Assembly (NCBI GenBank): GCA_016719925.1
Contig: JADJYC010000007.1
Coordinates: 124,001-188,000 of the forward strand
Source of the DNA: Crocinitomicaceae bacterium
GTDB taxonomy: Bacteria > Bacteroidota > Bacteroidia > Flavobacteriales_D > Crocinitomicaceae
Length of the DNA stretch: 64,000 bases
Reading direction: 5' to 3'
Shown: positions 37,041 through 46,310 of the stretch, in pieces
Position numbering within the stretch: position 1 is the stretch's first letter
How the letters are laid out: every line of letters begins with the position of its first letter
Notes under the pieces: generated by a model
The model's database searches: none
What the model was told of the DNA's origin: nothing
Seen by the model: the letters and a program-made list of their open reading frames with translations, nothing else
Program-made: the position numbers and the translations under genes

Positions 37041-37529
37041 ATGAAAACACTTAAACTATTTCTCGCTTTAACAGCATTTTCTTTTTATACCTCTTTCAGT
37101 CAGGTGAATCCGCATGCAATTGGATTAAGACTGAACGGTGACGGAAGAGGAAATGGTGCAGAAATTTCTTACCAGCATGGATTTGGAGATGCCAATCGAT
37201 TGGAACTTGATTTTGGAGCCAGAACCCACAAACACTGGAGACATTTTGGAGTTTATGCTGGTTATCATTGGGTTTGGAATCTGACAGACGGTTTGAACTG
37301 GTACATTGGTCCGGGTGCTGCACTTGGTTTTTATGAAAGAAGAGATTGGGATGAAGACGGAATGACTTTGTCTATTGGCGGTCAGATAGGACTTGAATAT
37401 GATTTCAACAGCGCGGGTGCTCCTATTTTACTCAGTCTTGATGCAAGGCCACTTTGGGAAATATGGGAATACTATGAGTACTATAACTTTGGATATGGCG
37501 CAGCTTTATCAATCCGTTATACATTTTAA
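37041..37529 (+). CDS. Outer-membrane beta-barrel protein, unknown function
   Basis: 162 residues from the ATG at 37041 (signal peptide MKTLKLFLALTAFSFYTSFSQ; an upstream in-frame ATG at 37008 gives a non-signal-like extension). Alternating amphipathic strands (AISYQHGF-like, WYIGPGAALGFYERR, GLEYDF) and a terminal aromatic residue (SIRYTF) mark a small eight-stranded barrel. No specific family recognised. Followed by a strong terminator. Confidence 0.6.
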   Translation: MKTLKLFLALTAFSFYTSFSQVNPHAIGLRLNGDGRGNGAEISYQHGFGDANRLELDFGARTHKHWRHFGVYAGYHWVWNLTDGLNWYIGPGAALGFYERRDWDEDGMTLSIGGQIGLEYDFNSAGAPILLSLDARPLWEIWEYYEYYNFGYGAALSIRYTF

Positions 37530-37547
37530 TAAGAAACTTAACTGAAT

Positions 37548-37576
37548 AAAAAAAAGGAGGGTAAACCTCCTTTTTT
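37548..37576 (+). terminator. Intrinsic terminator after the barrel protein gene
   Basis: GGAGG / CCTCC stem extended by A8 / T6 pairing with a GTAAA loop, 18 bp after the stop codon. The A and T runs make it usable on both strands, and it may also end the convergent minus-strand gene. Confidence 0.85.
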
Positions 37577-37617
37577 GTTTTTATATACATAAGTTCTTGT
37601 AAACTCCGGATGTTTAT

Positions 37618-38013
37618 TTAATCCATAGAAACCGGAACAATTTCGAAAGGCATTTTCAAAAGTAATTTATACTCCTCACCTGCCTCCTGCATCGCTTCAT
37701 CTTCTTCAGCAATAAACCATTTTACCTTCACCTTTGACTTTCCGTTCAGGTGAATGTTCTCTAATTTTTTGAAAACATCTAAAATCTGTTTGGAAGAACT
37801 TGTGTTGAAGTATTCAAATTTGGCGTGCACCATGGTTTCTTCCTGCGGATTTTTTCCATAGGCATCAACCCAATCAAGCACAGGCTGATAAAATTCAAAT
37901 GAAATTTCCGGAATAGATCTGCCGGATAATTCCAGATGACCAGACTCACCGTTGAAACTAATCTCCGGTGTCTTTGTACTGGCTTTCAAATTTAAATCAT
38001 CTATTCCGCTCAT
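37618..38013 (-). CDS. SiaC-like (DUF1987) regulatory phosphoprotein
   Basis: 131 residues. The pattern TKTPEISFNGESGHLELSGR, SIPEISFEFYQPVLDWVDAY and FEYFNTSSSKQILDVFKKLE matches DUF1987/SiaC, whose NTSSxK motif carries the phosphorylated Thr in the Pseudomonas SiaABCD system. SiaC binds a diguanylate cyclase or kinase partner; none is encoded next to it here. It appears to be monocistronic. Confidence 0.75.
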   Translation of the reverse strand: MSGIDDLNLKASTKTPEISFNGESGHLELSGRSIPEISFEFYQPVLDWVDAYGKNPQEETMVHAKFEYFNTSSSKQILDVFKKLENIHLNGKSKVKVKWFIAEEDEAMQEAGEEYKLLLKMPFEIVPVSMD

Positions 38014-38214
38014 CGGTTTGTGGATTTACTCCACCTCAATTTACGACATCTTTGCTAAAACGTTTCAATGTTTTCGACGGACTCTTGAAAAAAATCGACC
38101 TTGGACAATTAAAATCCAACGGAAATAATTGAAATTCAATAGGTTTTTTATCTGAAAATTCTCATTTAAACTTTCCTTCAAGAGTAAGTATGACACGATT
38201 TACCAGTATAAGGA

Positions 38215-38526
38215 TCAAAATTCATAATCTCTTTCCACTTTGCAGATTCTGGTTTTGTAGTTTGTGTACCACTTTTCTCTGCCCAGTTTTTGAGCCTGAA
38301 GATGTTCTGAATTTTCTTTCCACTTTTTAATAGAATCCAGATCTCTCCAGTATGAGACAGTAATGCCTGTTTCATTTCTGGCCGTTTCCATTCCTAAAAA
38401 ACCATCCGCCTGATTTGCAAGTTCAACCATGCGCATTGCCATTTGTGCATAGCCATTTTCATCAGAGGATTTGTGAGATGTAAAAATAACAGCATAATAA
38501 GGTGGTACCGGAGTTTTTGCAATCAT
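38215..38526 (-). CDS. Antibiotic biosynthesis monooxygenase (ABM) family protein
   Basis: 103 residues: PYYAVIFTSHKS, GFLGMETARNETGITVSYW and IKKWKENSEHLQAQKLGREK are typical of small ABM ferredoxin-like proteins, which act on small aromatic or unknown substrates. It begins one base after the stop of the outer-membrane protein gene, so it may be in the metal-handling operon. About 200 bp of unremarkable sequence separates it from the SiaC-like gene. Confidence 0.75.
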   Translation of the reverse strand: MIAKTPVPPYYAVIFTSHKSSDENGYAQMAMRMVELANQADGFLGMETARNETGITVSYWRDLDSIKKWKENSEHLQAQKLGREKWYTNYKTRICKVERDYEF

Positions 38527-38527
38527 A

Positions 38528-39447
38528 TTACTTTTTTTTTTTGCCGATGAAAATAATCAAATCTGTATTCATTCTCATTTTTGAATTCAATGTGGTTATG
38601 TTATCGGTATAAAAATGCTGATAGCATGGTTGCTGAATACCGGCGGATAATCTGATTCGTGAAAAATAAAGCTGCAGACCTGCGTTAATATACATGCCAT
38701 ATCCGCCTGTATTAAAAACTACAGATTCATTATCAAAATGACGGGATGCCTGTTCAAAATATAAGCCACCATAAACAAGCCAGTTTATTTTTTTCTGTTC
38801 CAAACGATAATTCAAATTAGCTGAAAAGTTAAACTGATTTCCAAACCGGTAACCTGATTTTGCCGCAGTGTTGATTTTATATGCTGTTTCCATCACATAT
38901 CCAATTTTCTCTTTTCTGAAATAATAACTGGCTGTGACCAGAAAATCAAAACTTCCTGAACCAGGTTGAAAATTTCTGTTTAATAATTCTCCATTGTCTG
39001 TCAGGTTACTTTTACCCAGAGGAAATTTTACACCGGTACCCGCACTCAGATAATGGCGTGAATCCTTCATTTTATTTTTCAAAAATCTGTAGTTCAGCAA
39101 CAATGTTGGATCACCAATACCTGATCTGACAACAGCCTGTTCTGAACCATTCATCTGATTCACCACATAAGGAATAAAAAAACTGACCTTTAATTTTTCT
39201 GCAGCATTATATCTGCCAACCATTTCAAACCGATGATAGCGGTCTTCAGAAAATTCAGCCGACATAGTTGTACCATGATCAATCTCGGCATTAAAATTAG
39301 CCTGATTATATCTGAGCCCGAAAAAATGAGACGTGTAATCCGGAATCAGACCCTGAGAAAATGCTCCTAAACTGCATCCGCAGACGTCACATGAAAAAGC
39401 CTGAACATTGTATAAAAATACAGCAGCTAAAAAAATTGGTTCTTCAT
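38528..39447 (-). CDS. Outer-membrane barrel protein with N-terminal CDVCGC motif, frameshifted in the signal peptide
   Basis: About 306 residues. The frame used downstream begins at a TTG and lacks a proper start. One extra T in the minus-strand T7 run (39429-39435) restores MKNQFFLAAVFLYNVQAFSCD from an ATG at 39447, a clean signal peptide directly before CDVCGCSLGAFSQGL. The rest is barrel-like (FEMVGRYNAAEKLKVSFFIPYVV, repeated amphipathic strands). Such CxxCGC-headed barrels accompany MbnP-type genes. A role in metal export or uptake across the outer membrane is inferred from context. Confidence 0.65.
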
Positions 39448-39551
39448 AATTCAATACGGTATTGTATTGAACTGAACAGTTTCTATTGAATGGTGAGACA
39501 ACCTGAAAAATTATTACTTAATCTGGTTGCCAGTTCAATTTGTGAATAATC

Positions 39552-40213
39552 TCAGTGAAAATTTGATTCTGTTTGTACGTTAATCATGCTTCCTGAAACA
39601 TAAAACAACTTGCTTAGATCAATCATCAGATTATAGGTGTAATTTTCTTTTCTTTGAAAATCAAAATCCATTACAAATTCTTTTTCACGGTAACAGTCGT
39701 TATAGCCTGTGTGATAAGAGAAACTTCCATCATCAGTTCCGTCTCCGGTCAGGTCATATTTACCGTCAATCATTACAAACCGGTACATGGAATTCATTCC
39801 CCAATATGTATTTTGTGTTGTACTCAAAGGGTGATCCGCTTCATTATATTCTGACGGATCTGCTTCATTCATTTCTTGAGGTACACCTATTCCAAATTTT
39901 AAAGAGGTATAATTTCCCGCAGGAACTTTCACAGACATTGATCCTGAACCACTCTGATCTATTTTCACCAGAGCAATATCATCCGCCTGAATCTCTTTTC
40001 CTTTTTATCGATGAATCTGACATTGGCAATATAAAACTGAAGCAGTTCTATGCGAATTTTAATTCCGTCTCCGTTGGTAAAATATTCAGCAAAGGAATAC
40101 TCTGCATCAATAAATGAAGTCTGAAAATTGAAATCTACCTGCGCCTTTTGATTCTCACTTTTTTTACAGGAGATCAAAGTCAGCATTAAAACAAAAACGA
40201 AAATTACTCTCAT
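39552..40213 (-). CDS. MbnP-like lipoprotein (copper-handling family), frameshifted
   Basis: About 220 residues. Lipobox LTLISC, then VDFNFQTSFIDAEYSFAEYF; after the break it continues EIQADDIALVKIDQSG, GNYTSLKFGIGVPQEMN and HPLSTTQNTYWGMNSMYRF with the YWGM and FSYHTGYND motifs of the MbnP family, in which tryptophan-derived kynurenine participates in copper binding in the methanobactin-associated member (known from MbnP). One extra A in the minus-strand A4 (39996-39999) joins the two halves. The usual partner di-haem peroxidase MbnH is not found next to it. Confidence 0.75.
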
Positions 40214-40275
40214 ATCACTATAACGGAATTATTGCAGCAGTGGTTGAATACACAAATTTACTCACAATCAAAAAT

Positions 40276-40303
40276 ACCGGCAGTGACTTGTATCACTGCC
40301 GGT
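40276..40303 (-). terminator. Hairpin terminator between DUF4625 and MbnP genes
   Basis: Perfect 11 bp stem ACCGGCAGTGA / TCACTGCCGGT with a 6 nt loop, followed on the minus strand by TATTTTTG. It lies 16 bp beyond the corrected DUF4625 stop, so it probably attenuates or ends that transcript; the next gene's own promoter was not recognised. Confidence 0.75.
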
Positions 40304-40318
40304 TGCTGTCAGTTCAGT

Positions 40319-40581
40319 TTACTCCATGAAATGAAGCATTAATTTATCAGTGGTTGTTTTATCTTCTGCATCTGTAACAGAAAAATGGAGGTAATAGACA
40401 CTTTCCACAGAATCAGGTACAACAAAATGTTCATGAAAATCAAATGACTTTCCTGAAATTGCTCAGAGTGATTTTCCGGTTCTGTAATAGTTATTTCAGG
40501 GTTTTCCTTATCTTTTTTACAAGAAGATAAACTTGTTAATAAAGCAATCCCAACGGTTGCCAGATACAATGTTGTTTTCAT
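40319..40581 (-). CDS. DUF4625-like lipoprotein, frameshifted
   Basis: About 87 residues. Lipobox LTSLSSC followed by KKDKENPEITITEPENHS, the typical opening of DUF4625 lipoproteins. One extra G near 40452 gives the expected continuation GKSFDFHEHFVVPD, VESVYYLHFSVTD and KLMLHFME to a TAA at 40319. His residues (HEHF) may bind metal. DUF4625 genes accompany TonB receptors and MbnP genes in Bacteroidota. Confidence 0.65.
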
Positions 40582-40653
40582 TTTTAAATTTTTTACAATA
40601 AATAACGGTGAAGACTCTTGTTAAAAAGTCTGCAAATTCATATGAAGATAAAA

Positions 40654-41037
40654 TCAGCAAATATCCGGGGGAACAAACCTGGAAGTAAATTCATCAGTCA
40701 GATTTTCATCCTGATAAAAGGTATTTTGGATTTCATCCAAATTAATTAATTCAAATTTGAATGAGTTAATGAGTTCAACTCCATATAACCAAAACGATAA
40801 GCTCTGCACCGGTTCTGATGAAGGGTTTTGTTTGTTTCCTTCAGCAATATTGAGTTGTTTGTTCAGATGACATTTACCGTGACATTTTTTTTCAGGCTGT
40901 GCTTTATTCTCACAATACTTTTCAGTAATTTCCTTTTGATTTAAATAAAAATGTACAACCTCAGCAGTCTGATAAATCAATCCGGCTGAAAAAATCACGA
41001 CCAGAAAAAATGAAAAATAACTGCGCCATTGAAACAT
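40654..41037 (-). CDS. Membrane-anchored Cys/His-rich protein of the metal-handling set
   Basis: 127 residues from the ATG at 41037 (MFQWRSYFSFFLVVIFSAGL); a GTG two codons upstream overlaps the -7 box and is rejected. One transmembrane helix is followed by a periplasmic loop with CENKAQPEKKCHGKCHLNKQ, four cysteine/histidine-rich positions suited to binding a soft metal such as copper. The C-terminus (SRFVPPDIC) ends in a cysteine. I do not recognise a named family, but small K/C-rich proteins like this often precede copper-related genes. Confidence 0.6.
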   Translation of the reverse strand: MFQWRSYFSFFLVVIFSAGLIYQTAEVVHFYLNQKEITEKYCENKAQPEKKCHGKCHLNKQLNIAEGNKQNPSSEPVQSLSFWLYGVELINSFKFELINLDEIQNTFYQDENLTDEFTSRFVPPDIC

Positions 41038-41042
41038 GACCA

Positions 41043-41050
41043 CAAAGCTA
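41043..41050 (-). promoter_or_regulatory. -7 promoter element (TAGCTTTG) abutting the ATG at 41037
   Basis: Minus strand TAGCTTTG matches TAnnTTTG and ends 5 nt before the ATG. This gives the same near-leaderless geometry as several other genes in the window and decides the start codon. Confidence 0.5.
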
Positions 41051-41082
41051 CTTATAAATGGAATTAAAATTTATGATTTTCA

Positions 41083-42561
41083 TCAATCTTCCTGATCAAA
41101 CCGGAAACCTCCGGTGATACTCAGTGAAATAAAATTAGACATAACTGAAACATAACTTCCCTGAATGGTTGGATCATAGGCATAGTAATCCGTTTTTGTT
41201 TGTCTGAGCATCAAAGCACCATCAATATAAAATTTTCCAAAATTGTATCCGGCTCCACCGGTATATATGAATGTGCTGTATAAATTATTTCCTTTATCCG
41301 GTTTATACGGAGATGAATAATATGCAAATCCACCCCGCAGATAAACTTGTTCAGTTAATCTGATTTCTCCTCCCAGTTTATAATTGAAAACACCTTTGTA
41401 AATATTTTCAACCTGTGAATTTTCCAGTGTAAACAAATAAGGAGCCTCAGAGAATTTTTTGGAAGATAATCTAGCAGCGGCATAATCAACATACTCGATA
41501 TCCATACCAACTGCAGCCTTTTTTTTGAAGATGATTCCCAAAGAAACATTTCCTCTCATAGGTGTTGTAATTCTGTAATTGTATGAACCGGTTGGAATAT
41601 ATTCCGGCTGAATAAATTTCATTCCTTCATCTGAATCTGTCCAGAAATTAGCACTCCATGTATCAGACAAATTAATCAGTGTAGGTGTCTGAACAGATAC
41701 ACCAATTCTGATCCAGTCAACGGGTAAATAAATAGCTCTCACTCTGGCACCATATCCCCAGCCCTCAATATTCAGATCATAGAGATAACGAATACTTTTG
41801 ATCCACAAAGAAGTGTCTGTAAAAAACTCTTTATGCTCCGTTTGCTCTGAATATCTGAAACGGGTCAGGTTGAAAGATCCGCCCAAAAATAATTTATTGG
41901 CATAGTTTCCGCTCATTGTAAAACTATATTCTCCTGCTCCGCCCTTTCTGTTTATTGAACGCACATGATATGCTTCTCCGCTTGTAAAATCTGTTACGTA
42001 AGTATTGCCTGCTCCCGGATCCAGCGCATAAGTATCCCAGGCCAAAGCAGCATCAAATGGAAACGCGTCATAAATATTAGCCGGCAATGTTCCGTTTGCC
42101 TGTTTGATAAAAGAATGTAACAAAGAAGAATCCTGTACGCCGGAATAAAAAATATTTTGCTGATAGGTATGAATTCTGTTATATCCCAGTCCTAACTGAA
42201 CGCCATACCAGTTGTTGTATTTTGAAGGATCAAGATTATATGATTTGATGTATGAAAAATTTCCGATTTTCAGTTTAGCATCTGTCTCTGTTTTCTGATT
42301 TCCATAAAAATCAGTTTTAACAACCGGCACTTCAAAAGCAGGTGTAAAAGAAAAATTATGTTTTCTGAATCGTGCCAGACCTGCCGGATTTGAACTCACA
42401 ACAGAGTAATCACCTCCAACTGCACCAAATGAACCCGCTGTAGAAATGTTACGTGCTGATCCTCCAAACGTCAGAAACGAATAGCGCAAAGCATCATCTT
42501 CATTTTGCGCACACAAAAAAAAAGGCACACACAAAGAGATAAAAAATAATTTTCCTTTCAT
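41083..42561 (-). CDS. FadL/OMPP1-like outer-membrane transport protein
   Basis: 492 residues with signal peptide MKGKLFFISLCVPFFLCAQ. The N-terminal hatch motif region GGSARNISTAGSFGAVGGDY and SSNPAGLARF are the conserved opening of the OMPP1/FadL/TodX family. The remainder is a long barrel with repeated aromatic strands ending SLSITGGFRF. FadL proteins take up hydrophobic compounds by lateral diffusion. It lies 3 bp after the Tyr/Gly-rich lipoprotein gene, so they form one unit. Confidence 0.8.
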   Translation of the reverse strand: MKGKLFFISLCVPFFLCAQNEDDALRYSFLTFGGSARNISTAGSFGAVGGDYSVVSSNPAGLARFRKHNFSFTPAFEVPVVKTDFYGNQKTETDAKLKIGNFSYIKSYNLDPSKYNNWYGVQLGLGYNRIHTYQQNIFYSGVQDSSLLHSFIKQANGTLPANIYDAFPFDAALAWDTYALDPGAGNTYVTDFTSGEAYHVRSINRKGGAGEYSFTMSGNYANKLFLGGSFNLTRFRYSEQTEHKEFFTDTSLWIKSIRYLYDLNIEGWGYGARVRAIYLPVDWIRIGVSVQTPTLINLSDTWSANFWTDSDEGMKFIQPEYIPTGSYNYRITTPMRGNVSLGIIFKKKAAVGMDIEYVDYAAARLSSKKFSEAPYLFTLENSQVENIYKGVFNYKLGGEIRLTEQVYLRGGFAYYSSPYKPDKGNNLYSTFIYTGGAGYNFGKFYIDGALMLRQTKTDYYAYDPTIQGSYVSVMSNFISLSITGGFRFDQED

Positions 42562-42564
42562 GTT

Positions 42565-43845
42565 TTATCTTCTGGAAGATGAAGTTGTTCTGCTGCTTCC
42601 GCTTGTTGTACTTCCGCCTGTATTACCTGAAGAACCAGAGCTGCGATGACCTTCGTAACTTCCGCTTCCGCCTGAATTGGTATTTCCGTATGTGCTGTTA
42701 TAAGTACTTCCCCGTTCATTTCCGGATGATCTGCTGGTTGATGTGCCCGAATTATTTTCTGAAGAATTATACATCTGATATTGCATCGGTTCAGTATATG
42801 AAACATTTGACCGTTGCGGATCATAACCTGAATAGGTAGTTGAACCTTGTGTTGTAACTCCGTTTTTTCCAGAAGTATATCCGGTATTGTATTTTGAAAC
42901 AAACGGGCTTGTTGCCGGAACATGAGCGGTTGTTACTACTACGGAGTTATCTGTTGTCTGAACATTGTTGACGGAATTATTCTGTATCTGAACAGGACTA
43001 ATTACACCTGAATTTTGATTTGAAATGACATTATTGTTTGTATTTACAGAAACAGGTTTTGAATTAACAACCGGTTTATAATTGTCTGAATAAACCGGTG
43101 ATGTTTCAGCATAACCGGTGGTTAATCCTGAAGTATTGCCAACAGTTATATTTTCAAATTGAGTTGCTGATACCTTTATTGTATGTTCATAACCTGATGT
43201 ATTTGATGAACCGCTGAATACTGTACCTCTGTGGCCGTAATGATGATTTCCGGATGTCGTGTTTGTTGTTCCGGTTCCACTGTTATTGTTCCACCAGTTA
43301 TTGTTTGTGTTATTATTCCAGCCATAATTATTCCAGCCATATGCGTACGAATTATAGCCATAAGGATCATATCCCCACGGTGAATATCCCCATGGGGAAT
43401 AACTCTGCCAGTAGCCCATACTATTATAGAAGCCATAAGCTGAATAAAGTGATCCGTAATAACTGTATTCATCGCACCAATTGCAGCCAAAAGAATGTGG
43501 ATAGAAATAATTGTATTGACCGAAGTAAGAAGGATATCCGTTTGAATAAATGAACCGGTAATGATTAAAGTTTCGGTAACGCATTCTTTCACAGCAGTCA
43601 CAGTCTTCCTCTGTTATTATATTTGAAGTCTGGGTGTTATTATAGTAACCTCCAAAAACAGGTGTTTTGGTTGTTACTGTTTTGTAATCACCTTCGCTGT
43701 CTTTGATATAATCAGCATATCCTTCTGCATTTTCAATGATAACAGGTTTTTCAGCGGCATCATAGACATCATCATAAACCTCTTTAACTGATTGACAGGA
43801 CACCAATAAAGCTGTCAGGAAAACCGGAGTGAAAATTGATTTCAT
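42565..43845 (-). CDS. Tyr/Gly/Asn/Ser-rich low-complexity lipoprotein
   Basis: 426 residues with lipobox TALLVSC. After about 90 ordinary residues (including a CDCC cluster) comes an aromatic low-complexity region, with repeated SPWGY, DPYGYNSYAYGW and NNYGWNNN units over about residues 115-190. Then comes a Thr/Ser/Asn-rich tail that ends in a Gly/Ser/Thr/Arg stretch. It looks like an intrinsically disordered, possibly phase-separating or adhesive outer-membrane lipoprotein. I recognise no family. It is cotranscribed with the FadL-like gene. Confidence 0.65.
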   Translation of the reverse strand: MKSIFTPVFLTALLVSCQSVKEVYDDVYDAAEKPVIIENAEGYADYIKDSEGDYKTVTTKTPVFGGYYNNTQTSNIITEEDCDCCERMRYRNFNHYRFIYSNGYPSYFGQYNYFYPHSFGCNWCDEYSYYGSLYSAYGFYNSMGYWQSYSPWGYSPWGYDPYGYNSYAYGWNNYGWNNNTNNNWWNNNSGTGTTNTTSGNHHYGHRGTVFSGSSNTSGYEHTIKVSATQFENITVGNTSGLTTGYAETSPVYSDNYKPVVNSKPVSVNTNNNVISNQNSGVISPVQIQNNSVNNVQTTDNSVVVTTAHVPATSPFVSKYNTGYTSGKNGVTTQGSTTYSGYDPQRSNVSYTEPMQYQMYNSSENNSGTSTSRSSGNERGSTYNSTYGNTNSGGSGSYEGHRSSGSSGNTGGSTTSGSSRTTSSSRR

Positions 43846-43959
43846 AGGCGTTCATTTTGGTTGGATGTTCTGAGGGCAAAACCCACCACACGTATAATTC
43901 AAAAATTCATGTGTTTACGCTTTGGATAAATTAAGACAAGCATTCGCACAGGAATTTTA

Positions 43960-43967
43960 TACCTTTG
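43960..43967 (+). promoter_or_regulatory. -7 promoter element (TACCTTTG) of proS
   Basis: TACCTTTG matches TAnnTTTG, 42 nt before the proS ATG at 44010. No clear -33 TTG. Confidence 0.45.
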
Positions 43968-44009
43968 TATCTCCCTTAACAAAAAATTAACAAAAACCAT
44001 ACCAAAAAC

Positions 44010-45484
44010 ATGGCAGACAAAATCACCAAACGTGCTGAAGATTACTCACAGTGGTATCTGGACATTGTCAAAATAGCTGATTTAGCTGAACATTCAGATG
44101 TAAAAGGTTGTATGATTATTAAACCATACGGCTATGCAATCTGGGAAAAAATGAAAGACGTTCTGGACAAAAAATTCAAAGAAACCGGTCATTCAAATGC
44201 TTACTTCCCGTTGTTTATTCCAAAGTCTTATTTGAGCAAAGAAGCCAGTCACGTTGAGGGATTTGCAAAAGAATGTGCTGTGGTAACACACTATCGTTTA
44301 AAAGTGGATGAAAATGGTGGCGGAATAATTGTTGATCCGGAAGCAAAACTTACAGAAGAATTAATTGTAAGACCAACATCAGAAACAATTATCTGGAGTT
44401 CCTATAAGAAATGGATTCAGTCATACCGTGACTTACCAATATTGATAAATCAATGGGCCAATGTAGTACGCTGGGAAATGCGCACGCGTTTATTTTTGAG
44501 AACAGCAGAATTCCTTTGGCAGGAGGGACATACTGCGCACGCCACAAAAACTGAAGCAATTGAAGAGACTGAAAAAATGCTGGATGTCTATGCTGATTTT
44601 GCAGAAAATTTCATGGCATGCCTGTTGTAAAAGGAATCAAATCAGAAAATGAACGATTTGCAGGTGCTGATGAAACGTATTGCATAGAAGCAATGATGCA
44701 GGATGGAAAAGCTTTGCAGGCTGGTACATCTCATTTTCTGGGGCAAAATTTTGCCAAAGCGTTTGATGTGAAATTTGCGGATAAAGAAGGAAAACAGGAT
44801 TATGTTTGGGCTTCTTCCTGGGGCGTTTCAACACGATTGATGGGAGCATTGATCATGACACATTCTGATGACCTGGGTCTGGTGCTTCCTCCAAAACTTG
44901 CACCAATACATGTTGCTGTTGTTCCAATTTTTAATAATCCAGAACAACTCGATCAGATCAAAGAAAAAATTAAACCTGAACTGGATAAACTAAAAGCCGC
45001 AGGCTTAACAATTAAATTTGATGATGATGATCAGAAAAGACCAGGATGGAAATTTGCAGAATATGAGGCTAAAGGTGTTCCTGTAAGACTTGCAGTTGGA
45101 CTGAGAGATCTCGAGAAAAATCTTGTAGAAGTGGCAAGAAGGGATACACAAGAGAAAAAACTTTATGATCTCAATTCACTCGCTGAACAGATCATAAAAT
45201 TAATGGATGAAATTCAGAACTCTTTATATGAACGTGCGATGAAAATGAAAAACGATTCTATTAAAAAAGTAGATTCGTATGATGAGTTCAAAAGAAGAAT
45301 TGAATCTGAAGGTGGATTTTTTCTGGTTCATTGGGATGGAACCAAAGAAACAGAAGAGAAAATAAAAGCAGATACCAAAGCCACTATTCGCTGCATTCCT
45401 TTGGATGCTGTTACTGAAAATGGTGTTTGTATGGTTTCAGGAAAACCATCAGCAAAAAGAGTTCTTGTTGCAAAAGCATATTGA
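44010..45484 (+). CDS. proS: Proline--tRNA ligase (archaeal/eukaryal type), frameshifted in this sequence
   Basis: About 491 residues. Class II motifs: motif 1 region KGCMIIKPYGYAIWEKM, motif 2 VVRWEMRTRLFLRTAEFLWQEGHTAHA, motif 3 GVSTRLMGALIMTHSDDLGL. The C-terminal anticodon-binding domain begins LAPIHVAVVPI, and the extra zinc-like C-terminal domain of the short archaeal/eukaryal form follows. The frame breaks at 44618; one more A gives MAMPVVKGIKSENERF continuously. Because the gene is essential and the only proS seen, the break is almost certainly a sequence error. It charges tRNA-Pro. Confidence 0.92.
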
Positions 45485-45485
45485 T

Positions 45486-46181
45486 ATGAAAGATCATTCA
45501 GAAAAAGACTATCTGGTAAATCTGCTCAAGAGCAGATCAGTTTTGAAACAGGATATATATAAAAATACAATACACTGGTTTTCTGTTTTTAAAAAAGAAC
45601 TCCAGCATTGCATTACTTTACTGGGTAAAGAAATCAATGACTCAAGAGTAAGATTGCGATTTGTTGACAGAGGCGAAACAGAAGCTCACCTTTATATTGG
45701 AAGTGATATTCTGATTTTTCACATGCATTCCAATGTTTTCAAATTTTCAGAACTTGATTTTGCATCAAAAACTTCGTATGTAAAGGATAATCCGGATAAT
45801 GCTTTTTGTGGTGTTATACATATATATGATTTTCTTGCAGACTCTTATGAATACAGTCGTTTGAATGATACAGGTTATCTCATTGGCAGATTATTCATTA
45901 ACCGTGAAAGTCATTTTCAGCTTGAAGGCAAAGGAGATCTTGGAATGCTTTACCGTAATTTCATGAATCAGGTTTTGAGCGAAGAGATAGTAAAAGACAT
46001 AATATACAGAGCTGCCGTATATGCACTGGAATTTGACCTTTTGAATCCTCCATATGACACAGTTAATCAAGTGAGCGTTTCAGAACTTCAAACTTTGAGC
46101 AGCCACTCTCTTTTAAAAACAGGCAAAACGCTGGGTTTCAAATTCAAATCCAATCCGGACATCAAGGCAGAAAAAAATTAG
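45486..46181 (+). CDS. Conserved hypothetical protein
   Basis: 231 residues from the ATG at 45486, two bases after the proS stop. A longer in-frame reading from 45405 overlaps proS and is rejected. It contains long helices at the N-terminus (KDYLVNLLKSRSVLKQDIYK), a central beta-rich part (AHLYIGSDILIFHMHSN, FCGVIHIYDFLADSYEYSR) and GYLIGRLFINRESHFQLEGK. I do not recognise a family. No signal peptide, so it is cytoplasmic. Cotranscription with proS is likely. Confidence 0.65.
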   Translation: MKDHSEKDYLVNLLKSRSVLKQDIYKNTIHWFSVFKKELQHCITLLGKEINDSRVRLRFVDRGETEAHLYIGSDILIFHMHSNVFKFSELDFASKTSYVKDNPDNAFCGVIHIYDFLADSYEYSRLNDTGYLIGRLFINRESHFQLEGKGDLGMLYRNFMNQVLSEEIVKDIIYRAAVYALEFDLLNPPYDTVNQVSVSELQTLSSHSLLKTGKTLGFKFKSNPDIKAEKN

Positions 46182-46190
46182 CTGCTGTTA

Positions 46191-46220
46191 TTGCCATTCA
46201 AGGTGAATCTTGTATATTTG
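46191..46220 (+). promoter_or_regulatory. Promoter of the tRNA-Glu genes
   Basis: TTG (46191-46193), a 19 nt spacer and TATATTTG (46213-46220), a near-perfect Bacteroidota promoter, about 90 nt before the first tRNA-Glu. No second promoter is seen in the spacer between the two tRNAs. Confidence 0.7.
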
Positions 46221-46310
46221 CACTCCTTTTCGGAAAACCGTCAAGAGAATATGCACGTGCAAAAGGTATTTACACCCGTTGCTGTTGCTCAAATCTCTTG
46301 CAATTTTAAT

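Noticed and set aside
42558..42923. Long open frames overlapping the low-complexity lipoprotein gene in other frames
   Set aside because: These are open because of the biased Gly/Tyr/Ser/Asn codon use of the real gene; no start signals or domains support them.
44600..44640. Programmed ribosomal frameshifting in proS
   Set aside because: No slippery heptamer or downstream structure is evident, and the same kind of one-base homopolymer slip occurs in many unrelated genes; sequencing error is simpler.
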